Source of the DNA: Lachancea mirantina
Lineage: Eukaryota > Ascomycota > Saccharomycetes > Saccharomycetales > Saccharomycetaceae
NCBI GenBank assembly: GCA_900074745.1
Contig: LT598465.1
Location: forward strand, 248,001 to 312,000
Length of the DNA: 64,000 bases
Direction of reading: 5' to 3'
The notes beneath the pieces were generated by a model. That model was not told where the DNA came from. It saw only the letters and a list, made by a program, of their open reading frames with translations, and searched no databases. Each line of letters starts with the position of its first letter. The first letter of the stretch is position 1. Both the position numbers and the translations under genes were made by a program. Positions 19,235 to 28,901 of the stretch are shown piece after piece.

Positions 19235-21409
19235 TTACCTCGTATTCTTTACCATGCTCGCCGTCCTCGCCACCAATTGCAAGTATTCTTCTAGCCTGCC
19301 ACTAGACTGAAACAGTAAATATATGCGATCTGTTTCGTTCGCCACAAACTTAGTCAACGAAAGGGCCTCGGTGATAAAGCTCTGAATGTTGAGAATTTTT
19401 GATGCCGTCACCAGCGCACCGTGTAGTTCTAACAGCAGATATGGTGTGTATAGAGCGCGAATTTCGTATAATACATCCTTGTCTGGTACAATATCGCTTT
19501 CGGTAAGCTCCACCAAGAAATGACGTGCGAGTTTGTAAAAGGTGGCCGAAAGATTTTTGAGCGTTCGCACATGAGTCGTGACATTAGCTCGCTCTTTCTG
19601 ATCGCTCAATAAACTTTTCCAGCCTTGATATTCTTGGAGAGCACGAGTTAAGGCCTCATAATTTTGGAGCTCCTGGACGACGCGGTTATTCTCAGCGCCC
19701 TTATCATTGATCAAGGTGTCTATCCCAGCTCTGTTTATGATTTTGCTCAAATCTACCTCTTGATACATCACTTCGATAGCTTTTACCTTACCATTGATCA
19801 GAAAACGTCGAGACGTCGCAATAAGTGAATCAATACCGTCTGATTGCAAATCCCCTAGAAAAAGCCACGCAGACGCCATAATTAACTTTCGGTCGGCGTC
19901 AGTTAATTCATCTTCTATTTTAATTGATGCCGTTGGGATGTAATCTTTTTCAGTATCATCGAAAATTCTCTGAGCCGTTCTTTTGAGAATATTAGCTGTG
20001 GGCAAATGCAGCGATTTACTTAGATCAAGCTGCCTTTGCCTGACGGCAGGATCTATCAGGTTCGAAAGGAAGTAGGAGTACGCATCAAGGACATCTGAGC
20101 TGTTTAGAAAACTGATGTAGACCGGAACCGCATCATAAAGCCTGTGGAATGAAAGGATGGAGACGTACGCAGTAAGAAGCCTTGATTTGTCGTCAGCGTC
20201 CACTAACCCTGGAAACAGAACGTCTGTTACTATTACTAAATGGACCACAACCCTCAGGAGGTATGGCTCTTGAAAAAGGTCGTTACTAGATTCTTCGCCT
20301 TGAACAATGTTTACAAGCATTTCCGTTGATGAGCTAATCACAGAAGGAAGATTGTTCAAGATGACTGAACCAATCAAAACTCTGATTGGGTGTTGACCCG
20401 CTAACGGATGTTTCGAAGAGATTAAATCGAGGGCATTCTGTAACGTTATAGGATCTGACGGCATTGGTATGATCAAATCCTTTGAATCAATGCGGCCTTC
20501 TTCTATTAAAAAGTTCTCAATGTTGATTTCCCATATTTCATTGAGATATGTTAAAAAATCGCTTTCCCATGTGGTATCAGTCAACCTCAATTCCGAACAG
20601 TTGACACCCGCCAAGAAGAAATAAATGGCCCTTTCGTAAATGTCCAATCCAGGATTTTGCGCTAATGCGTAAACGGCTCTCCTCCAAAGGGCTTTCTTGT
20701 TGATACCTTCTTGTACCTGCACTTTTTCGTCTAACTCCACGTCTACGGTTGGATTGATGTAATCTTCCAGGCCGCATATGATCATTCCCAAAGTCATGTT
20801 TTCAGCATTTTCGCATTCTTTCCGCACTTCGTCAAATTCACCTTTCAATAGCAGTTCATAGACGAATCGATGGAAAATGGTTCCTGATTTCCTGTCCTCC
20901 GGGCTTATTTGTGCATTGGGGTCCCGGAGAGGATAATCGAGGTCAAAACTCATTAATCCGCCGGACATGACCGTATTTGACCATTGTGAAGACGGCATTC
21001 CCTCGGGTCTTTCTGGTGAAACCATATTGGCTCGGATCCAAGCAATTATGATCCATATCTCATAAAGAGGCCGATTTTCTAGCAAAAACTTTTTTTTGAA
21101 AACTGCATTAGAGCTGTAAGCGTGTGGTACCACTTCATCGACATTTATATCGGCTACTCGGTATCTGAAAAGCAGATCAACTAAATGCCAAAGTTTAGCT
21201 TCAAGTTCCCAGTTTTCAAATTGTTCTTTATCATGTACTGATGACTTTTCTACCAATGTCAATGCGGCTTGACCTGCCAAAGATCTATAATCTGCTGCAA
21301 CACTTAAAATGTCCGTTGATGGGTCGCGTAAAGCCCGGATTTTGAAATCTTCCAAGCTTTTTGCGAATTGAACAAGCACTCGATCAGTTTCCGTCAAATC
21401 GACTTCCAT
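19235..21409 (-). CDS. NUP84: Nuclear pore Y-complex subunit Nup84 (Nup107 orthologue)
   Basis: The 724-residue product compares with 726 in S. cerevisiae. It is helical throughout (ACE1/Nup84-Nup100 fold) with no low-complexity FG repeats, as expected of a scaffold nucleoporin. Recognisable Nup84 segments include WELEAKLWHLVDLLFRYR, the NRPLYEIWIIIAWIR helix near residue 112-126, and LALNPGLDIYERAIYFFLAG-like sequence around 245-265. It forms the stem of the Nup84 Y complex, contacting Nup145C and Nup133. The ATG at 21409 follows a 281-base promoter after the CYK3 3' end. IWR1-NUP84-CYK3 equals YDL115C-YDL116W-YDL117W. Confidence 0.94.
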   Translation of the reverse strand: MEVDLTETDRVLVQFAKSLEDFKIRALRDPSTDILSVAADYRSLAGQAALTLVEKSSVHDKEQFENWELEAKLWHLVDLLFRYRVADINVDEVVPHAYSSNAVFKKKFLLENRPLYEIWIIIAWIRANMVSPERPEGMPSSQWSNTVMSGGLMSFDLDYPLRDPNAQISPEDRKSGTIFHRFVYELLLKGEFDEVRKECENAENMTLGMIICGLEDYINPTVDVELDEKVQVQEGINKKALWRRAVYALAQNPGLDIYERAIYFFLAGVNCSELRLTDTTWESDFLTYLNEIWEINIENFLIEEGRIDSKDLIIPMPSDPITLQNALDLISSKHPLAGQHPIRVLIGSVILNNLPSVISSSTEMLVNIVQGEESSNDLFQEPYLLRVVVHLVIVTDVLFPGLVDADDKSRLLTAYVSILSFHRLYDAVPVYISFLNSSDVLDAYSYFLSNLIDPAVRQRQLDLSKSLHLPTANILKRTAQRIFDDTEKDYIPTASIKIEDELTDADRKLIMASAWLFLGDLQSDGIDSLIATSRRFLINGKVKAIEVMYQEVDLSKIINRAGIDTLINDKGAENNRVVQELQNYEALTRALQEYQGWKSLLSDQKERANVTTHVRTLKNLSATFYKLARHFLVELTESDIVPDKDVLYEIRALYTPYLLLELHGALVTASKILNIQSFITEALSLTKFVANETDRIYLLFQSSGRLEEYLQLVARTASMVKNTR

Positions 21410-21690
21410 GATCCCAACGATTGAAGTGTACTTTCTCTTTAATTTTATTTAGACTAAGATCCTTTAATATTTAAATTTTTCAAGTTTAGGTTCACAGTAT
21501 CGCTATGCCATCCAATTAACGAAAATCATCTACACTTCTCAAACCATCAACAATTAAGAAATTTAGATCATTAAGATCTCATGAGATCAAGGAAACTAAG
21601 TTTATGCGCAGTACAGCTTATTATTTATTATAGTTAAAAATTGACTTGCAAATTTTATCGATATTTATCTGGCTGGTATGAGTGCTGTCA

Positions 21691-24270
21691 TTAGTCTCGT
21701 ATGCATGTCCACCTCGCAAAAGTGCACCACCCGACGCCTGTATCTGCAGTCACGAGGCCGGACCATACGCCCGGTTCAACAGTCTGGAGAAGAAGTTCCC
21801 ATGTCCCGTACTCGCAATTTGGGTCCACCTTCTTCATCGGGACAATTTTACCACTGGGAGATTGCATTGCAAGAGACTGGTTTATGGATTTTGAATAGCC
21901 CATGGATCCGTGAACCACGCCATCGCAAGGAGCCTGTATTATTTGGAATTGGTATTCTTGTTGTGGGAACAAGAACTTATTTTGCGGCTGTTTGATATAC
22001 ATCTCAACTTTTTGAACATTCTTGGAAGGAACGCGAGTCACGAACTCGTAATCTTTCGCTAATCCACGCTGTGTGATGGGGATTTCAAGCGACAGCGGAT
22101 GTACGTTTTCAACCGTGGTTTGGGTGCCCTTGATACCAGAGTGGATGTGTAAAGTTCCGCGGGACGCAAAAGGTGGCAGAATGGCTTTGACCACTGCCAA
22201 TCGCTCTTTTTTCTTATGTCTCACCTGTACCAGTGATAAATCTTGTTCATTGCGACTAGTTTCCTCGTCACCATCCACAATCACGGAAGAAAAGACTTCG
22301 ACATCGTTAGGAAGCGCCAATGTACACTCGTAAATTTGTGTGTCATATAGCGTCGAGAGACCATTGCTAAACTTATTCAAGATGATCTCGTTTTTGAAAA
22401 ACGACGGGAACACTAGCGGTAAGCTCAGAGCGACGGTGTGCTCGATGGAAGGTATTATGTGTTGTTCCTGATAGAGTTTAGGAACATGCGTGTATATGAA
22501 ATGCAATGGTTGAGCCATGAAATAAAAAAATTCACCTTGACGAGCTATTTTGTTTTTGGAGTATTCGTGAATAGGATTGGTTTTGTTCCCCAAGATGACA
22601 TCGACAAACCGCCATTCTTGGCTTATTAAGACACTCAACCAGCAATGATTGTATCGAAACTTTTGATTATCACTTCCAGGAGTTTTCAAAAATCCAATGA
22701 CCAGCTCGCAAGGAATGTTAATGGCATTTGCCAACAATTTGAAAATCCAGGCCAGCTCGTACGGGGTACACCAGGATCTTTGTAAAACCTTATCGATCTT
22801 AGGCGGTGGAGCATTGAAATCCGTTTGGCCGTTATCATCGACCAAGTCATATTCCTCGGTTACGAAAATGAAAATGCCAAGAAGTTGTTCCATTTGCGTT
22901 TTGAAGGATTTTGAAAAAGCGTACTTGGCAAACGATTCGACACTCTTAAATAAACCTCTTTTGGCTCTCCTCAGGGCACAATCTCTCAAAAAATCAACAT
23001 CTAGGCGAGCCAATTCGATATCAACTAAACCGGGTTGCCTCCCGTGCTTCACTTCGTTGGTATTTAGTTTGTCATTCACGTATTCCTGTGGATGCAAAAC
23101 TAAATATCTGTCCTCTTCCAACGCGAGTATCTGCCGTTCGTGTCGCTCCCTTTGGTTTATTGTTTGAGCTCTGTGTAGTTGCGCCTTGGCTTCAACCCAA
23201 GAGTTGCCCTCGTTAGATGATGATAGATGCAAATTTGTTAAATCAGGTAGTTTGGGATATGCATTTTTACCTCTAGGGGTCTCAGTTGGAGCAAGGAATC
23301 TTTTGAAAGCGTTGCCGAATTTTGATTGGCTTTTCGATTCAAAATGGCCATTGGAGGAACTCTCTTCCAAAATGAGTTGAGACCTTTGCAAAGAATCGTT
23401 AAAGGATTTAGCAAATCTGTGTCTCGCAAAACTCCCGGCACTTGTGGCACTGAAGTCACTCATGAACGCTAAGCTGTTTTCGCTGCTTGTAATGGAGTCA
23501 TCCATGTAACGAGATGTTGTTAAAAATCCCAATGAATCACGAGGGCTGTTATTGTTGGAGCTTAATTCATAGGAGTATCTTTTCGATGCAGACAGGGGAG
23601 AAAGGGAAAGGTCATTAGAGGAGCGTGATTTCTGCATCGCGTATTCTTTCAATTGTGGGGATGGCATTGGCGGCAGAGGAGGCAGATCATTTCGTCCAGT
23701 TTTGTCTGGCATGTAATGCAGCTGTTCAGGAACAGTCAACGATTTTCGCTTGGAATATTTTTCCACGTATTCTTGCTGCCTTGTTGCCAGCAGACTCGAA
23801 GTAGAAGAAGAGTGCAGTGGTCGTGGGGCAGGATGGCTCGTTCTCGCACCCCCACCACCAGTTCCAGAACTTCTTTTTGGTGAACCCGTGTCATATTGCT
23901 GACTGGAACGAGTCTGAGCGGATCTGTGGCCTTGAGATCTGGAACCGCCCTTCCCACGACTGGGAATAGGAGGAATTTTGGATACCGTTGTGTTTCCTAG
24001 GTCCATCGATGCGGCATGACTCGTGGTCAAGTTGGGAGCCGATTCCTGGCGGAAGCCATTGTATCTTTCTTCGATGACGGTTACAAAATTATTCGGGAAG
24101 AATCCGTACTTCTTAGAATTTCTCAGAAGTGTACCGTAAAACCAGTTTCCTTTGATTTTGGAAACTTCTATTATATCATTTTCCAAAAACCCCAGGTCGT
24201 TCTTGGTCTCGCCCGACCAAGAGTATTGGGCCTTGACTTTGAAAGGTGGGATCAAGTGTAGAGAAGTCAT
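21691..24270 (-). CDS. CYK3: Cytokinesis protein Cyk3 (SH3 + transglutaminase-like)
   Basis: The start is placed at ATG 24270 (859 residues) so that the product opens MTSLHLIPPFKVKAQYSWSG, as S. cerevisiae Cyk3 (885) has its SH3 domain within the first residues. The frame is open to an earlier ATG at 24366, which would add 32 unrelated residues. The SH3 domain is at about 8-68 (ALYxW-type YSWSG, DLGFLENDIIEV, GFFPNNFV). A long Ser/Pro-rich linker follows, and then the transglutaminase-like domain around residues 500-600 (WCTPYELAWIFKLLANA, FRYNHCWLSV, WRFVDV). Cyk3 acts at the bud neck with Hof1 and Inn1 to activate chitin synthase Chs2 in primary septum formation. Confidence 0.92.
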   Translation of the reverse strand: MTSLHLIPPFKVKAQYSWSGETKNDLGFLENDIIEVSKIKGNWFYGTLLRNSKKYGFFPNNFVTVIEERYNGFRQESAPNLTTSHAASMDLGNTTVSKIPPIPSRGKGGSRSQGHRSAQTRSSQQYDTGSPKRSSGTGGGGARTSHPAPRPLHSSSTSSLLATRQQEYVEKYSKRKSLTVPEQLHYMPDKTGRNDLPPLPPMPSPQLKEYAMQKSRSSNDLSLSPLSASKRYSYELSSNNNSPRDSLGFLTTSRYMDDSITSSENSLAFMSDFSATSAGSFARHRFAKSFNDSLQRSQLILEESSSNGHFESKSQSKFGNAFKRFLAPTETPRGKNAYPKLPDLTNLHLSSSNEGNSWVEAKAQLHRAQTINQRERHERQILALEEDRYLVLHPQEYVNDKLNTNEVKHGRQPGLVDIELARLDVDFLRDCALRRAKRGLFKSVESFAKYAFSKSFKTQMEQLLGIFIFVTEEYDLVDDNGQTDFNAPPPKIDKVLQRSWCTPYELAWIFKLLANAINIPCELVIGFLKTPGSDNQKFRYNHCWLSVLISQEWRFVDVILGNKTNPIHEYSKNKIARQGEFFYFMAQPLHFIYTHVPKLYQEQHIIPSIEHTVALSLPLVFPSFFKNEIILNKFSNGLSTLYDTQIYECTLALPNDVEVFSSVIVDGDEETSRNEQDLSLVQVRHKKKERLAVVKAILPPFASRGTLHIHSGIKGTQTTVENVHPLSLEIPITQRGLAKDYEFVTRVPSKNVQKVEMYIKQPQNKFLFPQQEYQFQIIQAPCDGVVHGSMGYSKSINQSLAMQSPSGKIVPMKKVDPNCEYGTWELLLQTVEPGVWSGLVTADTGVGWCTFARWTCIRD

Positions 24271-24902
24271 GTCTGGTGAAATTTTGGCTTTGTGAGAGAA
24301 AGATGAGATTTTAAAACTCAATGCAATAGTGAACACTTCTCTGATCGTTTGGTATTGAGGAGTCACTTGTTCTTCAAGAATTGGGATCTTTAAAATCGTT
24401 GTTCAGATCATGCAAGCCGATATAATGCAGTGTGTAATGCAAATTGAATTTGTTTAAAAACTTCCTTGATTTGGGGCCAAATTGAACCTGGAAAAATGTA
24501 GTTTATTGAAAACCTTTTCAAAAGCAAAGTCCTACGGTGAAATGGAATCTTTGGGACGAGCCTTGATGCTTTTACAGTTGTTTTTGGCTCGTCTCAATTT
24601 AAGATACGTCCCCATCAGTTGAATTCTTGAACTAATTTTTTTTCAGCTGGGATCAATATAAGAAAAGCCCAGCGATGCCAAGCATTGAAAGATGGAAAAA
24701 CGAGAAAAAAAAGCATAAATTTGCTAAGGATTGACTAGAACTTTAGCAATCATCTATCGAAATAGTAGAGTCGCATTTCTGCTTTTCCATGAGTCCGGAT
24801 TTGCCAAATTCAAAGAAAATTGGAATCTTTTATAAAACTTTTATACAGTTAGGCCGTTGGGCAACAAGCTCGTCTTCGAAGGGTGCTCAAACGTCCCTGT
24901 CT
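24271..24902. other. CYK3 promoter and ARO2 3' flank
   Basis: This 632-base, A+T-rich interval lies between CYK3 (start 24270) and the ARO2 stop (24903), both on the minus strand. It holds several A or T runs (24616-24624 region, 24701-24713) that could be nucleosome-depleted promoter DNA. I see no gene, RNA or clear factor site. Confidence 0.5.
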
Positions 24903-26033
24903 TTAAGCGACAATCTTGGTAGCCGCTTCGCGAGACTTTTGTATTAGCACGGCGTCAGCCAAAACTAAAGCGGACATGGCCTCTACGATAGGCACGGCTC
25001 TGGGAGTGACCGAGGGGTCGTGTCTTCCCTTGGCTGCAAGCACACCGTCTTTACCATCGTAAGAAGAGGTTGGTTGTTCCTGAGAGATGGTGGCGGCAGA
25101 CTTGAATGGCACGGAGAAGTAGATGTTCTCACCGTTGCTGATTCCGCCCTGAATACCACCGGAATTGTTAGTCTTGGTTCTGAGTCGGTTGGTCTCAGAG
25201 TCAAAGTAGAACGGGTCGTTGTGTTTGGATCCGGGCAGTTCGACACCGGCAAAACCGGACCCGATCTCGAAACCCTTGGAGGCCGGGATGGAAAGCATCG
25301 CGTGTGCAAGCAACGCTTCAAGCTTGTCGAAACAAGGCTCACCAAGTCCCGTAGGTAAATTTCTTATAACACATGTGACGACGCCTCCGATGGAGTCCTT
25401 TTCGCCTCTGTATTTCTCGATTTCGTGCACCATTGCACCTGCGACGGAAGCGTCAGGGCATCTAATGGGGCCTGCAGCGTCGACTTTTTCTCTGGTGATG
25501 GTGTCGAGGATATGTTGGAAAGTTTTGTCCTGCGGGTCTCTGTTCATCTTGACAGCGCCAATCTGCGTGACAAATGCCACGATTTCCACGTTAGACAAAA
25601 GCGTTAAAAACTTCTCTGCGATGGCACCGGCCGCAACACGGCCGATGGTTTCTCTGGCAGAGGCACGGCCGCCGCCAGACGAAGCCTTGATACCGTATTT
25701 CTCCAGGTAAGTGAAATCCGCGTGGGAGGGTCTAGGATACAAGTCCATTTCACTGTAGTCGTGAGGTCTTTGGTCCTCGTTCTTGACGAGCATGCCGATA
25801 GGCGTGCCCAGCGTCTTTCCGAACTCAGTACCGGACTGGATCTCGACTTTGTCCTTTTCGTTTCTTGGGGTCGAAAGTTTGGATTGGCCCGGTCTTCTTC
25901 TCGACAACTGAGGCTGGATGTCGGCCTCAGTCAGAGTCATTCCTGAAGGGACACCGTCGACAATACAGCCGACAGATTTGCAGTGAGATTCACCGTAGGT
26001 GGTTACACGGAACATCCGACCGAAAGTAGACAT
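24903..26033 (-). CDS. ARO2: Chorismate synthase (with flavin reductase activity)
   Basis: The 376-residue product is the same length as S. cerevisiae Aro2. Family signatures are [18 protein letters not shown] (residues 15-32), RRRPGQS near 46-52, [19 protein letters not shown] near 123-141 and a C-terminal [22 protein letters not shown]. The enzyme converts 5-enolpyruvylshikimate-3-phosphate to chorismate, the last common step to Trp, Tyr and Phe, using reduced FMN; the fungal enzyme reduces its own flavin. Codon bias and GC at third positions are high. In S. cerevisiae it lies beside RPL9A; here NUP84 and CYK3 come between, as expected for the pre-duplication order. Confidence 0.97.
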   Translation of the reverse strand: MSTFGRMFRVTTYGESHCKSVGCIVDGVPSGMTLTEADIQPQLSRRRPGQSKLSTPRNEKDKVEIQSGTEFGKTLGTPIGMLVKNEDQRPHDYSEMDLYPRPSHADFTYLEKYGIKASSGGGRASARETIGRVAAGAIAEKFLTLLSNVEIVAFVTQIGAVKMNRDPQDKTFQHILDTITREKVDAAGPIRCPDASVAGAMVHEIEKYRGEKDSIGGVVTCVIRNLPTGLGEPCFDKLEALLAHAMLSIPASKGFEIGSGFAGVELPGSKHNDPFYFDSETNRLRTKTNNSGGIQGGISNGENIYFSVPFKSAATISQEQPTSSYDGKDGVLAAKGRHDPSVTPRAVPIVEAMSALVLADAVLIQKSREAATKIVA

Positions 26034-26085
26034 GGTGGGCGATGCGATGCTGTTGTTCTGGGAGCTGGTATCTCTCTAGCCATGA

Positions 26086-26092
26086 GAGTCAT
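26086..26092. promoter_or_regulatory. Gcn4-type site upstream of ARO2
   Basis: GAGTCAT (26086-26092; ATGACTC on the ARO2 strand) is the Gcn4 core and is 53 bases before the ARO2 ATG. General amino acid control of aromatic amino acid genes makes this plausible, although so short a distance to the ATG is unusual for an activator site. Confidence 0.4.
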
Positions 26093-26119
26093 ACTTGTAG
26101 GCCCATCGCTCTGGAAAAA

Positions 26120-26141
26120 AAATTTCATCAAGATGAAATTT
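26120..26141. repeat. Perfect inverted repeat in the ARO2 leader/promoter
   Basis: AAATTTCATC and GATGAAATTT (10-base arms, 26120-26129 and 26132-26141) are separated by two bases. The repeat is 87-108 bases before the ARO2 ATG and could be an operator for a dimeric factor or a hairpin in a long leader; sequence alone does not decide. Confidence 0.5.
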
Positions 26142-26311
26142 ACTTGCCCGACAGGTCGAAACACACGAGATTGACCAGAACGGGACGGAGGTCTGAGGGA
26201 AAGCGTATAGAGAGGAACAGCGTAAAGCTGCGCTATTATGTATGCGGTGTAGAATGAAATGGCGCTGCGACGGACCCGGAGTCGACGGAGTAGCACAAGT
26301 GTGAGACAAAA

Positions 26312-26355
26312 GTCACGTGACCCCCATGTCAGAATACCGCCACGGGTCACGTGAC
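26312..26355. promoter_or_regulatory. Two identical GTCACGTGAC palindromes
   Basis: The ten-base palindrome GTCACGTGAC occurs at 26312-26321 and 26346-26355, 34 bases apart. A third E-box palindrome, GGCACGTGCC, is at 26587-26596. The divergent interval is shared by ARO2 and the sugar-porter gene. GTCACGTGAC is the high-affinity Cbf1 form of the E-box. Confidence 0.6.
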
Positions 26356-26606
26356 CGCCCCGCTGCAACCCACGCCCTCCCGTATCAGCACCCTTTCTGT
26401 ACTGCGCCCTGCGTATTTACCAACCTGAGTTTTTCGTCTCCCCGCCACTCCCCCAGTTTCATGTTTCCTCCCCACACATAACATTCGCGAGAAAAAAACC
26501 AGCTCGAATCCAAATCCATTTTTTTCCCCAGAGGAAAAAAGCCTAAACTCTACACAGGCTGCGCAGACCGTACAAAACGACATCTAGGCACGTGCCAAAC
26601 CGCTGA

Positions 26607-27087
26607 CCGGATTAACCTCGAGCCTCTCCCCCGGATTAACTAGATCGAACAGCCGTTGTGCTGTACCACAAAGGCGACGCGGAACATCCCGGCGGCGCCA
26701 CCCGCCCGGGGTCACAGGCCCAGCCCGGCCAAGACCTTGGCGGGCGCCATGGCGCGCGCCATGGCGGGGACATTCTCCCCGGGGCGCCTGGCGTGACTGG
26801 CGGGACCCCGGACCTGCGGCTCCCAACAAACCCTGAGTCAGCGACCCCGGATTTATTAGGCAGGCTGCGGCGCCGTCTGGGTCGTGCGGTGTGACGGCCG
26901 TTGGCTGCATCTGCAGCAACGCGCGCGTGTATGCGCGCCGGGTTTCCGCCCCCGGAAAAAGGGTTTTTCCGGGGAGGAGTGCTGCCAAGAAAAGATTTTC
27001 CGACGCGCCGGACCGCCGGACCGCCGGCCGGCTGGGCGCGCCGCGGGCGCGCCGCGGGCGCGCCCGCGGCGCTTTTGTGGTATAAAA
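26607..27087 (+). promoter_or_regulatory. GC-rich promoter island of the sugar-porter gene, with CGG-type repeats and TATA box
   Basis: From about 26600 to 27075 the sequence is strikingly G+C-rich and CpG-rich, unlike every other intergenic region here. CCGGATTAAC is repeated exactly at 26607-26616 and 26631-26640, with a related CCCGGATTTA at about 26843. GCGCCATGGCGC palindromes lie near 26747-26765. Iterated CCGGACCG/CCGGCCGG units (27008-27030) and GCGCGCCGCGG repeats (27035-27072) follow. The island ends at a TATA box, TATAAAA at 27081-27087, 87 bases before the ATG at 27174. CGG triplets are the half-sites of Zn2Cys6 factors, so a sugar-responsive or carbon-source regulator is possible. 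Long antisense and sense frames here are GC artefacts. Confidence 0.6.
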
Positions 27088-27173
27088 GGCTAACACAAGC
27101 ACCGAGACACGGGACTTCTCGTCGATAGCCCCCTCTATACACAGAAACAACTTCTATCACAACCCCTCATACA

Positions 27174-28901
27174 ATGGACTCCTCTGGGAAATCTGTCACA
27201 GACGTCCGCTACGGATCCGCGTCGCCTGTCGACGACGAGATCAAGCCGCACGTACAACATGACGAAGACGTGTCGATTTTCGAAGACGTCAAGCCTACAA
27301 AGTACGACCTCGAAGACCCCGGTGCCGTGGCCGAACTCGAGCAGAAACTCGATCTCGACGCAGAGGTCGCCGAGCTGGACCAGCTCGGCGACTCGTTCAA
27401 AAAGGAGCGCTCCTGGTTCGGCAAACTACGGGCGCTTGAGTTCGAGACCAACTTCAAAGACAAGCGCAAAATGGTGTACATGCTGGGCGCGTTCGCGTCG
27501 TTCGCGGGTATCCTGTCCGGTATCGACCAGTCGATCATCTCTGGGGCGTCGCTCGGAATGAACGAGATGCTGCATCTCTCGACACACGAAGCGTCGCTGA
27601 TCTCGTCGCTCATGCCGCTGGGAGCCATGGCCGGGTCGATGATCATGACGCCGCTCAACGAGTGGTTCGGGCGGAAGTCGTCGATCATGATCTCGTGTGT
27701 CTGGTACACCGTGGGTGCGATCCTGTGCGCCGCTGCGACAAACCAGCACATCATGTACGCGGGCCGGTTCATCCTGGGTGTCGGAGTCGGGATCGAGGGT
27801 GGATGCGTCGGCATCTACGTCTCGGAGTCCGTGCCCTCGACGGTGCGCGGGAACCTGGTGTCGCTGTACCAGTTCAACATTGCGCTGGGCGAATTGTTCG
27901 GATACATCATCGGAGTCATTTTTTTCAACGTCAAGGGCGGCTGGCGGTTCATGGTGGGCTCGTCGCTGGTTTTCTCGACCACGCTGCTCACGGGGATGTT
28001 CTTCTTGCCGGAATCGCCCCGTTGGCTTGTGCACAAGGGCCGCACGGGTGAGGCCTGGAACGTGTGGAAAAGGCTGCGCGACACGTCGCAGGCGAACGCG
28101 AGGCTCGAGTTTTTGGAAATGCGCCACGTTGCGGTGCAGGACGCCGAGTTGCACAAGAACGAGTCCCGGTTCCAGGCCATGTTCGACCTGGTGCGCATCC
28201 CTCGTAACCGCAGAGCGCTTGTGTATGCGATCATGATGATCTCGTTGGGCCAATTGACCGGTATCAACGCCATCATGTACTACATGTCGACTTTGATGAA
28301 GCAGATTGGGTTCTCGAACGAGCGTGCCATTGCGATGTCGATGGTTGGAGGCGCCGCGCTTTTGCTCGGAACGATTCCTGCCATTCTGTGGATGGACCGC
28401 TTCGGACGTCGTACCTGGGCAATGACGATCGTACTATTCTCTGTCGGGCTTGTCTTCGTCGGTGTCGGGTACTTGATCCCGATCGACACCAAGCTGCGCG
28501 CCGCGGAAGGGGTATACCTCACGGGCCAGATCTTGTACAACATGGCGTTCGGATCGTACTCCGCTTTGACATGGGTGCTTCCTTCCGAGTCGTTTTCGCT
28601 TGCGACCCGTTCCATCGGAATGACCGTGTGCTCTACTTTCTTGTACCTATGGGCATTCACGGTGACTTACAATTTCGAAAAAATGCAGGCCGCGATGACA
28701 TACACCGGGTTGACGCTGGGATTCTACGGCGGTATCGCGGTTGTGATTGGTATTCCGTACCAATTGTTCTTCATGCCTGAGACCAAGAACAAGACCTTGG
28801 AAGAGATCGACGACATTTTCTCGAAGCCCACGCGCGAGATTGTGCGCGAGAACGCACATAACATGAAAGCATGGATCGGCAAGCGGTTGGGACGCAATTA
28901 G
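27174..28901 (+). CDS. MFS sugar-porter family transporter (YFL040W-like)
   Basis: The 575-residue product has a 95-residue acidic cytosolic N-terminus and then 12 predicted membrane segments. Sugar-porter signatures are present: GRKSS after TM2, the PESPRWLVHKGR motif after TM6, GQLTGINAIMYY in TM7 (hexose/polyol contact site), DRFGRRTW after TM8 and the C-terminal PETKNKTLEEID. The TM7 motif is closest to that of uncharacterised fungal porters such as S. cerevisiae YFL040W and less like Hxt or Itr proteins, so the substrate is unknown. Third positions are very G+C-rich, continuing the island upstream. The gene interrupts the ARO2-INO80 order of related yeasts, so it was inserted or moved here. 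Orthology to YFL040W is a judgement from memory. Confidence 0.85.
   Translation: MDSSGKSVTDVRYGSASPVDDEIKPHVQHDEDVSIFEDVKPTKYDLEDPGAVAELEQKLDLDAEVAELDQLGDSFKKERSWFGKLRALEFETNFKDKRKMVYMLGAFASFAGILSGIDQSIISGASLGMNEMLHLSTHEASLISSLMPLGAMAGSMIMTPLNEWFGRKSSIMISCVWYTVGAILCAAATNQHIMYAGRFILGVGVGIEGGCVGIYVSESVPSTVRGNLVSLYQFNIALGELFGYIIGVIFFNVKGGWRFMVGSSLVFSTTLLTGMFFLPESPRWLVHKGRTGEAWNVWKRLRDTSQANARLEFLEMRHVAVQDAELHKNESRFQAMFDLVRIPRNRRALVYAIMMISLGQLTGINAIMYYMSTLMKQIGFSNERAIAMSMVGGAALLLGTIPAILWMDRFGRRTWAMTIVLFSVGLVFVGVGYLIPIDTKLRAAEGVYLTGQILYNMAFGSYSALTWVLPSESFSLATRSIGMTVCSTFLYLWAFTVTYNFEKMQAAMTYTGLTLGFYGGIAVVIGIPYQLFFMPETKNKTLEEIDDIFSKPTREIVRENAHNMKAWIGKRLGRN

Noticed and set aside
26584-27160. Long overlapping frames of 170-190 codons on the minus strand upstream of the sugar porter
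   Set aside because: They lie in a G+C-rich, repeat-rich promoter where stop codons are rare by composition. The translations are Arg/Pro/Ala-rich with no known domain and overlap each other in different frames.
27209-28276. Minus-strand frames of 150-275 codons inside the sugar-porter gene
   Set aside because: They are shadows of a GC-rich coding region; the plus-strand product has full transporter signatures.
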